Shown one piece after another: positions 18,387 to 26,345 of a stretch of 64,000 nt of DNA. Origin of the DNA: Nocardia arizonensis (lineage in GTDB: Bacteria > Actinomycetota > Actinomycetes > Mycobacteriales > Mycobacteriaceae). A program made the position numbers and the translations under genes. Under the pieces are notes generated by a model. That model made no database searches. It worked only from the letters and a program-made list of their open reading frames with translations, and was not told where the DNA came from. Positions within the stretch are counted from its first letter, which is position 1. Each line of letters starts with the position of its first letter. The stretch is taken from NCBI RefSeq assembly GCF_001310275.1, contig NZ_LGYZ01000082.1, positions 1 through 64,000 on the forward strand. Reading direction: 5' to 3'.

Positions 18387-18960
18387 CGTCGATACCATGC
18401 GGTGCAACCGCAGCGATCGCTTCGGCCGCATTGGCGGAGTTGAGGCCTCCCGCGAGGATCACACGGCAGTCCGACTCTTTCAACGCGCCCACGATCTGTG
18501 CGCTGATCGACCAATCATGGGTCTTGCCGGTTCCGCCGAGACGGTCAATGGTTCGCGAATCCAGCAAGACAGCATCACAATCCGACGCGGCACGCACAGC
18601 GACATCGACCGCATCTGGTCCGGTCACGTGCACTGCCCGCAGCACTTTCCGCCCGCGCGCCCTGGTACGAACCTCACGTGTCGTCTCTGCGGTCACCAAT
18701 CCGTGCACCTGGATAGCGTCCACCCCGATGTGATCAGCGAGGTCGATGATCTCGGAAGCGTCCTCGAGGTGCGTAACGAGCACCCTTGTCACAAAAGGAG
18801 GTGTACGCATGGACAGTTCCGCCGCTCGATCGGGTCCCAGCGCATCCTCGCTGAAATGCGTCACTCCGCTGATGAGTCCGATCGCGTCGGCCCCTGAATC
18901 CACCGCGATGCGCAAGTCCGACTCGGACCGGATCCCGCAGATCTTCGCGCGTATCGTCAC
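18271..18960 (-). CDS. TrpF-like phosphoribosylanthranilate isomerase homologue
   Basis: About 229 residues of the PRAI TIM barrel. KICGIR holds the catalytic cysteine (Cys8), VDAIQVHG matches strand 4, VLLDS...GGTGKTHDW holds the catalytic aspartate and the glycine loop, and LAGGL and GIDVNSGVE form the phosphate site. The SPR phosphate loop usually following strand 2 is replaced by GVTHFSED, so substrate may differ from PRA. Start is uncertain (GTG at 18960 or 18969, or TTG at 18990). Mycolata normally use bifunctional PriA and lack TrpF, so this gene beside a permease hints at a dedicated pathway. Confidence 0.75.
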   Translation of the reverse strand: MTIRAKICGIRSESDLRIAVDSGADAIGLISGVTHFSEDALGPDRAAELSMRTPPFVTRVLVTHLEDASEIIDLADHIGVDAIQVHGLVTAETTREVRTRARGRKVLRAVHVTGPDAVDVAVRAASDCDAVLLDSRTIDRLGGTGKTHDWSISAQIVGALKESDCRVILAGGLNSANAAEAIAAVAPHGIDVNSGVETPNGDKDALACAAFVAAAHQASSRSGAEQPRP

Positions 18961-19073
18961 GATGCACACCCTACCGGCCTGGCGATTCAAGGCTCAGACC
19001 CGCCGCCGGGGCTGATTCGAGCATCCGCCGAATCCGCTTGGAGCCGGGAGATTCCCGCGTCCACAGCCGTTCA

Positions 19074-19393
19074 CAGCCGCGCCGGTGTCCCGGTGATCTT
19101 GCGTGGCGCACCCGGCCGCGGCTCGTCGACCAACCCTTCCGGCCTGCGTGCCACGAACCGGTTGCGCCACTTACCCACCGTCTGCGGCCATATCCCCGAC
19201 TCCGACGCTACTTCGCTGTTGGATTTCCTGCCGCGCAACCCAATACGATTCGACATCGCTGCGCCAGAGCCTGCGACGACTTGGCCCGCCGCGCCCATCG
19301 CTCGAGCGTCTGCCGCTCCTCGTCGGTCAACACCACCTCGGCACCCGACCGCCCCTGCCCGCCACCAAGCGAGCCGACAACCTGTTTATTCAA
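19074..19393 (-). pseudogene. IS630-type transposase N-terminal remnant, frameshifted
   Basis: Two overlapping frames together encode the helix-turn-helix region of an IS630-family transposase: VVLTDEERQTLERWARRAKS then, after a shift near 19225 in an AAA run, SNSEVASESGIWPQTVGKWR and GLVDEPRPGAPRKIT. One base appears lost at the shift. The DDE catalytic part is absent. The fragment lies at the edge of the toroid/EamA/TrpF islet and directly downstream of doxX, which is consistent with an old insertion. Confidence 0.8.
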
Positions 19394-19414
19394 CGAACTG
19401 ATGACGGGGGGACA

Positions 19415-20350
19415 CTAGTCGAAGGGACCGATGCCGGTGAGCGGATTCCCGCCGTGCAGATACCAGTAGGTGCCGACGGCGGCGGCGATGGCGAGCAAAA
19501 GTACGACGAACGACCCATAGCTCGGGCGCACCGCCCAGCCGCGATTGCGATCAAGCGACCAGCGTCCCGGGCCGGTGAGGATGATGACCGTCGCCGCGCC
19601 CGCGAGCACGCTCTCGAATTCGACTCCGCTGGGCAGACTCGCGCGGTACTGGAAGCCGGGCACCATGCCCTGCTTCCACATCCACGCGTCCAGGATGACC
19701 GCGAGCACCGCGCCCGCGGCCATCGGCGTCGCCAGACCGAGCACCAGCAGTGCGCCGCCGCCGAGTTCGCCGACGGTCACCAGGACCGCAGACAGGGTGG
19801 CATGGTCCCAGCCGCCCTCGATCATCATGTCGCGGGTGCCGTCGAATCCCGCACCGTTGAACCAGCCGGTGGCCTTCTGCAAACCGTGGTAGACGAAGGT
19901 GCCGCCGATCATGAGCCGAAGCAGGAACAGACCGAGATCGAGGGTGCCGCGCCGCGTTTCGACAGCGCGGCGGCGCACGGTGCGCGATGGCCCGCCGGGC
20001 GGACCGGCCGCGGGCGGAATGCTGGCGTAGGAGTACGGGGCGGTGGCGGTGTCATCGGCCGCACCGGCCGCACCCGCTCCCGCCGCACCCGCGCCTGCCG
20101 CGCCCGTGCCGCCCGTCGCGGCGGTGTGTTCGGCGACCGTCGGCACGTCGGGTTCGAGGCCGAGTTCCTCCTCGGTGCGCGGCACGTCGGCGCCCTTGCC
20201 CGGCTCCTTCGCCAGGTCGAGTCGCGGTAGCTCCCCGGTCGGCGAGTCGTACGGGCTTCGGGCGCCGTGGCCTGTCGAAGCCGCCTCCTGCTCGCCCGGC
20301 GACGGCGCGTCGGGCCCCGATGTGTCCTTCGGCTTGTCACTCACGGGCAT
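19415..20350 (-). CDS. DoxX-family membrane protein
   Basis: A 311-residue protein. Residues 1-130 are disordered, with acidic, proline and GAAGAG repeats; the C-terminal half is a four-helix DoxX domain (LDLGLFLLRLMIGGTFVYHGLQKATGWF, SAVLVTVGELGGGALLVLGLATPMAA and two more). In M. tuberculosis the DoxX homologue next to lppZ forms a membrane oxidoreductase complex with SodA and SseA that protects against oxidative stress; the same role is inferred here from position. Starts at ATG 20350 or, if leaderless behind TAGGGT, at GTG 20344. Confidence 0.85.
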   Translation of the reverse strand: MPVSDKPKDTSGPDAPSPGEQEAASTGHGARSPYDSPTGELPRLDLAKEPGKGADVPRTEEELGLEPDVPTVAEHTAATGGTGAAGAGAAGAGAAGAADDTATAPYSYASIPPAAGPPGGPSRTVRRRAVETRRGTLDLGLFLLRLMIGGTFVYHGLQKATGWFNGAGFDGTRDMMIEGGWDHATLSAVLVTVGELGGGALLVLGLATPMAAGAVLAVILDAWMWKQGMVPGFQYRASLPSGVEFESVLAGAATVIILTGPGRWSLDRNRGWAVRPSYGSFVVLLLAIAAAVGTYWYLHGGNPLTGIGPFD

Positions 20351-20483
20351 ACCCTATGTCGCGGCGTCGGGTCCGACAGCCCAAACGCCGCGGCGTGTCA
20401 ATCGCAGGCGCCGATCCGAGCGGACACCCCGACACCCCACCCGGGAGCGGCGCGGGCCGCGGTATTTCCGTAACGTCTGAGCT

Positions 20484-21584
20484 ATGAGTGTGGTTGTCGT
20501 GGGTCGCGTCGCGATGTGTCTGGCGCTCGGCTCGATGCTGGTGGCCGGATGCGCCCGGTTCGACGATTCGGCGGCGAGTCCGTTCACGCCGGAGCCGACC
20601 TTCAATCCGGCCCAGCCGAAACGGCCCTCGACCACGCCGCCGTCGACCACCCGCCCCAGCGGGCCGTGTATCGATCCCGATCCGGCCGTGGTGGCGACCT
20701 GCCTGGACACCACCGGCGGGATCATCACCGTCGGCGACGGCGCGCTGGTCGCCGAACGGCGCACCGGGCGCATCCTCAAGGTGGTCGATCCCGACACCCC
20801 GCCGGTCGAGGTCGCGAAGGTCGACGTGGACGGGTCGGCCGACGGCGGACTCAGCGATATCGCGCTCTCGCCCACCTTCGCCGAGGACGGACTGCTCTAC
20901 GCATACATCACCACCGGCGCCGACAACCGGGTGGTGCGCATCGCCGAGGGCGGTTCGCCCAAGGCCATCGTCACCGGAATCCCCAAGGGCGCCACCGGAA
21001 ATCACGGCGCACTGGAGTGGACCGGCCCGAATCAGCTCATGGTGCTGACCGGTGACGCTGGAAATCCCGGCCTCGCCTCGACCCCGACCTCGCTCGCGGG
21101 CAAACTGCTGCGGGTCAACTCCCCCGCCCCCGGTGCGGCCCCGGAGGTCGCCGTGTCCGGGATCGGCGTCGCGGGCGACCTGTGCTTCGACGGCAAGGAC
21201 AGCCTGTGGTTCACCGACCGCACCCCGCTCGAGGACCGCTTGCAGCGCCTCGATCCGCAGGGCGTGGTCGCAAGCGGCTGGACCTGGCCCGACCGCCCCG
21301 GCGTCGCGGGCTGCGCGGCCGCGGTGGACGGCGTCGGAGTCGCCCTCACCGACGGCAAGGCGCTCGCCCTTGCCACCGTCGACCCCAACACCCATATGGT
21401 CACCACCGCCCCCAGCCTGCTGTCCCAGGACAAGTACGGCCGTCTCGGCGGCGCCACCCTCGGCCCCGACGGCAGCTTCTGGGTCGGCACGGTGAACAAG
21501 ACCGACGGCCAACCCGGCCCCAACGACGACCGTGTGGTCCGCATCCCGCTCCCGCAGGCCGGTGGCGGCGGCGGACCCGACTAG
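20484..21584 (+). CDS. lppZ: LppZ-like lipoprotein, sugar-dehydrogenase beta-propeller
   Basis: A 366-residue lipoprotein: signal peptide with lipobox LVAGC (Cys near residue 23), a proline/threonine-rich spacer, then a six-bladed propeller of the glucose/sorbosone dehydrogenase type (LSDIALSPTFAEDGLLYAYITT, TGNHGALEWTG, GKLLRVNSP). It would be anchored on the outer face of the plasma membrane; cofactor (PQQ) use is not proven from sequence. TAACGT lies 7 bases before the ATG, suggesting a leaderless message. Divergent from doxX exactly as lppZ/Rv3005c. Confidence 0.85.
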   Translation: MSVVVVGRVAMCLALGSMLVAGCARFDDSAASPFTPEPTFNPAQPKRPSTTPPSTTRPSGPCIDPDPAVVATCLDTTGGIITVGDGALVAERRTGRILKVVDPDTPPVEVAKVDVDGSADGGLSDIALSPTFAEDGLLYAYITTGADNRVVRIAEGGSPKAIVTGIPKGATGNHGALEWTGPNQLMVLTGDAGNPGLASTPTSLAGKLLRVNSPAPGAAPEVAVSGIGVAGDLCFDGKDSLWFTDRTPLEDRLQRLDPQGVVASGWTWPDRPGVAGCAAAVDGVGVALTDGKALALATVDPNTHMVTTAPSLLSQDKYGRLGGATLGPDGSFWVGTVNKTDGQPGPNDDRVVRIPLPQAGGGGGPD

Positions 21585-21597
21585 ATCGGTGTCCGGT

Positions 21598-21627
21598 GGT
21601 CCCGGCCGCCCAGCGGCGGTCGGGACC
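21598..21627. terminator. Bidirectional terminator between lppZ and gatB
   Basis: GGTCCCGGCCGCC (21598-21610) pairs with GGCGGTCGGGACC (21615-21627) with one G-T pair and a 4-nt loop, midway between the two convergent stop codons. Confidence 0.8.
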
Positions 21628-21632
21628 GGAGG

Positions 21633-23138
21633 TCACGCGCAGGCGGCCAGGACGAGTTCGCGGACTCGGGCGGCGTCGGCCTGGCCACGGGTGGCCTTCA
21701 TGACATCGCCGACGATCTTGCCCGCGGCCTGCACCTTGCCGGAGCGGATCTTCTCGGCGATATCGGGATTGGCGGCCAGCGCCTTCTCGACCTCGGCTTG
21801 CAGGGCGCTCTCGTCGCTGACCATGCCGAGGCCCTTGGACTCGACGATCGCGCCCGGCTCGCCCTCACCCGCAAGGACCAGATCGACGACCTGCTTGGCG
21901 ACCTTGTTGTTCACGGTCTTGGCCTCGACCAACGCGATGACCTCGGCGACCTGGGCGGGGGTGATGGGCAGTTCGTCGAGGGCGACCTCGCGTTCCTTGG
22001 CCTTCTCGGTGAGGTAGGCGACCCACCAGGAGCGCGCCTCGTTCGCGGGCGCGCCCGCGTCGACGGTGGCGATGATCAGGTCCAGCGCGCCCGCGTTCAC
22101 CAGGTCGCGCATGACCTCGTCGGACAGACCCCAGTCGGACTGGATGCGCGCGCGCCGCAACCACGGGTATTCGGGAATGGTGGCGCGAAGGGACTCGACC
22201 AGATCGGCCGACGGCGCGACCGGTTCCAGATCGGGCTCGGGGAAGTAGCGGTAGTCCTCGGCGGTCTCCTTGCGGCGACCGGGCGAGGTGGAGCCGTCGG
22301 CCTCGTGGAAGTGCCTCGTCTCCTGCACGATCGTGCCGCCCGCCGCGAGTATCGCACCCTGCCTGCGCATTTCGTAGCGCACGGCGACCTCGACGCTCCT
22401 GAGCGAGTTCACGTTCTTGGTCTCGGTGCGGGTGCCGAATACGCTCGCGCCCACCGGCATCAGCGAGACATTGGCATCGCAGCGCAGCGAGCCCTGCTCC
22501 ATCTTCACATCGGAGACGGCCAGCGAACGCAGCACCTCGCGCAGCGCGGTGACGTAGGCGCGCGCCACCTCGGGCGCGCGTTCACCCGTGCCGGTGATCG
22601 GCTTGGTGACGATCTCGATGAGCGGCACGCCGGCGCGGTTGTAGTCGAGCAGCGAGTGGCTCGCGCCGTGGATGCGCCCGGTCGCGCCGCCCACGTGCAG
22701 CGACTTACCGGTGTCCTCCTCCATGTGCGCGCGCTCGATGTCCACCCGGAAGACGCTGCCGTCGTCGAGGACGACGTCGAGGTGACCGTTGGTGGCGATC
22801 GGTTCGTCGTACTGGCTGATCTGGTAGTTCTTCGGCTGATCAGGATAGAAGTAGTTCTTGCGCGCGAAACGACCCCACGGGGTGATCGAACAGTTGAGCG
22901 CGAGTCCGATGCGGATCGCCGACTCCACGGCCCGCTCGTTCACCACCGGCAGCGAACCGGGCAGGCCGAGACAGACCGGGCACACCTGGGTATTCGGCTC
23001 GGCGCCGAACTCGGTCGGGCAACCGCAGAACATCTTGGTCGCCGTGGACAGCTCGACGTGGACCTCCATGCCGAGCACCGGCTCGTACCGGGCGATGACA
23101 TCGGCGTAGTCCATCAACTCGACCGTGGGTGCGCTCAT
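21633..23138 (-). CDS. gatB: Asp/Glu-tRNA(Asn/Gln) amidotransferase subunit B
   Basis: About 501 residues; the subunit that binds misacylated tRNA and activates its side chain for amidation in the GatCAB complex. The N-terminal kinase-like domain is clear ([17 protein letters not shown], with [12 protein letters not shown] forming the zinc-type cysteines) and the C-terminal YqeY-like tail domain ends the protein. The ATG at 23138 is chosen because TAGACT lies 7 bases upstream (leaderless style); another ATG is two codons earlier. The partners gatA and gatC lie 31 kb away in this window. Confidence 0.95.
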   Translation of the reverse strand: MSAPTVELMDYADVIARYEPVLGMEVHVELSTATKMFCGCPTEFGAEPNTQVCPVCLGLPGSLPVVNERAVESAIRIGLALNCSITPWGRFARKNYFYPDQPKNYQISQYDEPIATNGHLDVVLDDGSVFRVDIERAHMEEDTGKSLHVGGATGRIHGASHSLLDYNRAGVPLIEIVTKPITGTGERAPEVARAYVTALREVLRSLAVSDVKMEQGSLRCDANVSLMPVGASVFGTRTETKNVNSLRSVEVAVRYEMRRQGAILAAGGTIVQETRHFHEADGSTSPGRRKETAEDYRYFPEPDLEPVAPSADLVESLRATIPEYPWLRRARIQSDWGLSDEVMRDLVNAGALDLIIATVDAGAPANEARSWWVAYLTEKAKEREVALDELPITPAQVAEVIALVEAKTVNNKVAKQVVDLVLAGEGEPGAIVESKGLGMVSDESALQAEVEKALAANPDIAEKIRSGKVQAAGKIVGDVMKATRGQADAARVRELVLAACA

Positions 23139-23211
23139 ACGCATCAGTCTAGGTAAGTCCCGGCGGCGGACCGCGCCGACCTCCGGGCCGGTCACGGTCC
23201 GCCGCGGGCGC

Positions 23212-24588
23212 CTACCTCGGCGGGAAACGCTGGGTGAGCCAATCGGTGACGGTGGTGAGCACCTCCGGCGCGAGGGTGATCTCGTTGCCGGCGTACTCGC
23301 TGGGTTTGCCGGTCGCGGTGGGCTGCATGAGATGGTTCAGGCCCGCGAAGGTGCGCACGGTCGCGTCCGGGTCGGCGGCGAGCAGGGTCCGCGTCGGCCC
23401 CTCGTTCTGGGTCGCGAGGACCTGAAGGTCCTTGTCGCCGAAGAAGGCGAGCACCGGAACGCGCAACGCGGACAGCGCGGCGGTCGGATCGTAGGTGATC
23501 AATGCCGTGAAATACGGGGTGATCTGCGCGTCGACCTGTTCGTCGGGCACCCGCTCGTCCGGCGACGCTTCGGCGTTGGCGCGCTCGAGGAACGCCTTGG
23601 CGCCCTCGATGTCACCGGCCTTCAGCAGCCGCACCATCTCGGTGCTCGTGGCGACTTCCCGGTCGATGTCCTCCTGGCTCGCCCCATCGGCGGCCATGAT
23701 CACCCGGGTCTGTTCGATCAGCACGTCACCGCCCGGCACGGCGGGACCGGCCATGAGGATCACGAAGGCAACGCCGCTGTCGGGCGCCGAGGCGACCAAG
23801 GGGGCCAGATAGCCGCCCTCGCTGTGGCCGAACAGTCCGACCCGGGCCGGGTCGATATCGCCGCGGTCGCGCAGGAACCGCACACCGGCGGCGGCATCGC
23901 CCGCCAGCATGGGATAGCTCGCCTGGCCGAGATCGCCGCCGGTGCCGCCGACGCCGCGGTCGTCGGTGCGCAGCACGGCGTATCCGGCGCGGGTCATGGT
24001 GTCGGCCAGCAGCAGGAAGGGCTTGTGCCCCATGAGCTCCTCGTCGCGGTTCTGCGCGCCGCTGCCGGTGATCATGAGCACCGCGGGGAACGGACCCGGG
24101 CCCTGCGGCGTGGTCAGCGTGCCCGCGACGGTGATGTCACCGCTGCGGTAGGTGACGTCCTCGGAGCGATACGGGAACGGCGGTTTCGGCTCCTGCGGCC
24201 GCGCCGGACCGGCGATCTTGCCGCGCTCGAGCGTGGTCGGGTAACTCTGCCCCGACTGGGTGAAATCGCCGGTGATGCGGTCGGATTCGTAGCGGCCCTT
24301 GAAGACCGGATCACCCGGTATGTCCGGAATCGCGAATTCGACACCGCCGCGGTCGGTTCGGACGTCCTTCAGCGCCACGCCCGTCATACCCTGCGACGGA
24401 ATGTCGATGGTCGCGGTGTGCTCGGCGGTGAAGGTCACGCCGATCCCGAGCGGATGGTCCGGGATCAGGATGGACCCGTGCCAGTCGCCGGTCGTCGGCT
24501 CGGGCGGGTCGGCATCCGAGGAACAGGCCGCCACCACCGCGACGGCCACCAGAGACAGTATCGACGCGATCAGTCGTCCGGTGCGCAT
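23212..24588 (-). CDS. Lipoprotein alpha/beta-hydrolase
   Basis: About 458 residues with a signal peptide and lipobox VVAAC, an N-terminal beta-rich domain (residues about 35-130) and an alpha/beta-hydrolase domain with nucleophile elbow GHSEGG, oxyanion-side [10 protein letters not shown] and a late catalytic histidine in GLNHLMQ. It probably hydrolyses esters at the cell surface; the substrate is unknown. ATG 24588 gives the canonical [22 protein letters not shown] signal start. It follows gatB on the same strand, ending 73 bases before it in map order, but need not be co-transcribed. Confidence 0.85.
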   Translation of the reverse strand: MRTGRLIASILSLVAVAVVAACSSDADPPEPTTGDWHGSILIPDHPLGIGVTFTAEHTATIDIPSQGMTGVALKDVRTDRGGVEFAIPDIPGDPVFKGRYESDRITGDFTQSGQSYPTTLERGKIAGPARPQEPKPPFPYRSEDVTYRSGDITVAGTLTTPQGPGPFPAVLMITGSGAQNRDEELMGHKPFLLLADTMTRAGYAVLRTDDRGVGGTGGDLGQASYPMLAGDAAAGVRFLRDRGDIDPARVGLFGHSEGGYLAPLVASAPDSGVAFVILMAGPAVPGGDVLIEQTRVIMAADGASQEDIDREVATSTEMVRLLKAGDIEGAKAFLERANAEASPDERVPDEQVDAQITPYFTALITYDPTAALSALRVPVLAFFGDKDLQVLATQNEGPTRTLLAADPDATVRTFAGLNHLMQPTATGKPSEYAGNEITLAPEVLTTVTDWLTQRFPPR

Positions 24589-24675
24589 GTCCGCCACGGT
24601 ACCGACGCGGGCGCCCAACCGCGTCCACCGACGGTCGCGCGCGCCCGCGCCGCGAGGATGATTCGGCTCCGAACG

Positions 24676-25119
24676 CTATTCGCCGTGGACGTAGCGGATG
24701 GAGGCTTCGATCGCCTCCATGTCCACGACCAGGTTCGGGTCGCGACGCCGCGCCTCCCGGAACTCCTCCAGCGCGTCGTCCACGCTGGTCCGGCGGGCCA
24801 GACTGATGAGCTGGCCGCGCACGTACTCGCCCAGGGACAGACCCGTCGCCCCCGCCCGGCGACCGTAGCGATCCAACGCTTCGACCGGCAGGTCGTAGGT
24901 GTCCACCAGCGCCACCGCGTCGGCGTCCCATTCGCAGCAGAGTTCGCGGCCCTGCGTCGCGAGGAATTCCACGACCGCGTCGTCCGGCACCCTGGTGCGG
25001 GCGCGGGCGATCAGTTCCGCGCGCAGGTATTCGGTCACGGGCATACCGGCCACCCGGGCGCGTCGACGCAGGACATCGGCCGAATCGACGGGCAGATCCT
25101 CGATTTCGATGCGTGGCAT
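24676..25119 (-). CDS. Tandem ribbon-helix-helix (FitA/VapB-like) protein without a toxin
   Basis: A 147-residue protein built of two similar halves. Each begins with a short strand and a helix pair resembling VapB/FitA antitoxins: IEDLPVDSADVLRRRARVAG then MPVTEYLRAELIARA (residues about 5-50), and YDLPVEALDRYGRRAGATG then LSLGEYVRGQLISLA (about 70-115). It should bind DNA as a pseudo-dimer within one chain. No PIN-domain toxin is adjacent; the neighbours are the lipoprotein hydrolase and pfkA. TACGCT lies 7 bases before the ATG, so it may be leaderless. Function is inferred only from fold-like pattern. Confidence 0.6.
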   Translation of the reverse strand: MPRIEIEDLPVDSADVLRRRARVAGMPVTEYLRAELIARARTRVPDDAVVEFLATQGRELCCEWDADAVALVDTYDLPVEALDRYGRRAGATGLSLGEYVRGQLISLARRTSVDDALEEFREARRRDPNLVVDMEAIEASIRYVHGE

Positions 25120-25144
25120 GGCCGACAGCGTAAACCCTTCGGGC

Positions 25145-26179
25145 TCAACCGAAGAACGCTTCGGCCTCGCTGTATCGCGATTCAGGAACACGTTTGAGCT
25201 GTTTGGTGGCCTCCGACAGCGGAACGAGATCGATGTTCGTGCCGTGCAGCGCGACCATCTGCCCGAATCGGCCCGCGTGCACCGCTTCCGCCGCGTGCAG
25301 ACCGAAACGGGTCGCCAGCACGCGATCGTAGGGGGTGGGGCTGCCGCCGCGCTGCACGTGCCCGAGTACGGTGGTGCGCACTTCCTTGCCGATGCGGCGC
25401 TCGATCTCGGCCCCGAGTTGCTGGGCGACACCGGTGAACCGCTCGTGCCCGAATTCATCGATACCGCCCTCGCGCAGCGCGAAACCGGAATCGGGGGCCG
25501 GATGCGAACCCTCGGCGACCACGCAGATGAAATGCTTGTCGCCGCGCTGGAACCGGCGCTTGATCATGGTGCAGACCTCGTCCACGTCGAAGGGCACCTC
25601 GGGCACCAGGGTCAGATGCGCGCCCGCCGCCATACCGGCGTTGACCGCGATCCAACCCGCGTGCCTGCCCATGACCTCGACAAGCATGACGCGCTGATGG
25701 GATTCGGCGGTGGTGTGCAGCCGGTCGATGGCCTCGCTGGCGATGCTCAGCGCGGTGTCGTGGCCGAAAGTCACGTCGGTGCAATCGATGTCGTTGTCGA
25801 TGGTCTTGGGCACGCCGACCACCGGCACGCCCTCGTCGGACAGCCAGCTCGCGGCCGTCAGTGTGCCCTCGCCGCCGATCGGTATGAGTGCGTCGATGCC
25901 GTTGTCGTCGAGTGTCTGTTTGATGCGGGACAGGCCATTGCGCAGGACGTCGGGATTGGTGCGCGCGGTGCCGAGGATGGTGCCGCCCTTGGTGAGCAGC
26001 CGATCGGTGCGATCGTCGTTGAGTATCTGGATCTTGCGATCCTCGAGTAAGCCGCGCCAGCCGTCCTCGAATCCGACGACAGCGTCTCCGTAGCGTCCGT
26101 TCGCCGTGCGAACGACCGCGCGGATGACCGCGTTCAGTCCCGGACAGTCCCCGCCTCCGGTCAAGACTCCGATGCGCAT
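25145..26179 (-). CDS. pfkA: 6-phosphofructokinase (ATP type, group III)
   Basis: A 344-residue phosphofructokinase. [14 protein letters not shown] binds the nucleotide; GGEGT (residues 102-106) has glycine where PPi-dependent enzymes carry aspartate, and PKTIDNDI provides the lysine seen in actinobacterial ATP enzymes. GRHAGWIA and the C-terminal [13 protein letters not shown] segment complete the family pattern. ATP use is therefore more likely than PPi. ATG 26179 is used; there is no strong ribosome site. In M. tuberculosis pfkA is immediately followed by gatA, but here 28.8 kb intervene. Confidence 0.95.
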   Translation of the reverse strand: MRIGVLTGGGDCPGLNAVIRAVVRTANGRYGDAVVGFEDGWRGLLEDRKIQILNDDRTDRLLTKGGTILGTARTNPDVLRNGLSRIKQTLDDNGIDALIPIGGEGTLTAASWLSDEGVPVVGVPKTIDNDIDCTDVTFGHDTALSIASEAIDRLHTTAESHQRVMLVEVMGRHAGWIAVNAGMAAGAHLTLVPEVPFDVDEVCTMIKRRFQRGDKHFICVVAEGSHPAPDSGFALREGGIDEFGHERFTGVAQQLGAEIERRIGKEVRTTVLGHVQRGGSPTPYDRVLATRFGLHAAEAVHAGRFGQMVALHGTNIDLVPLSEATKQLKRVPESRYSEAEAFFG

Positions 26180-26345
26180 GCCCGATATCTTGCCGGGTCC
26201 GGCGTACCCCGGGGCCCGCGCCCCCGTGAACCTTGGGTTACCAGCTGCGCTCACCGTTGCTCCCCGGATCGTGTCAGTGGATGGATGTCGACTCCTTCAG
26301 TGTCGACGCCGGTGCGGCACAGCGAAACCGGACCGGCGTTCGTGT

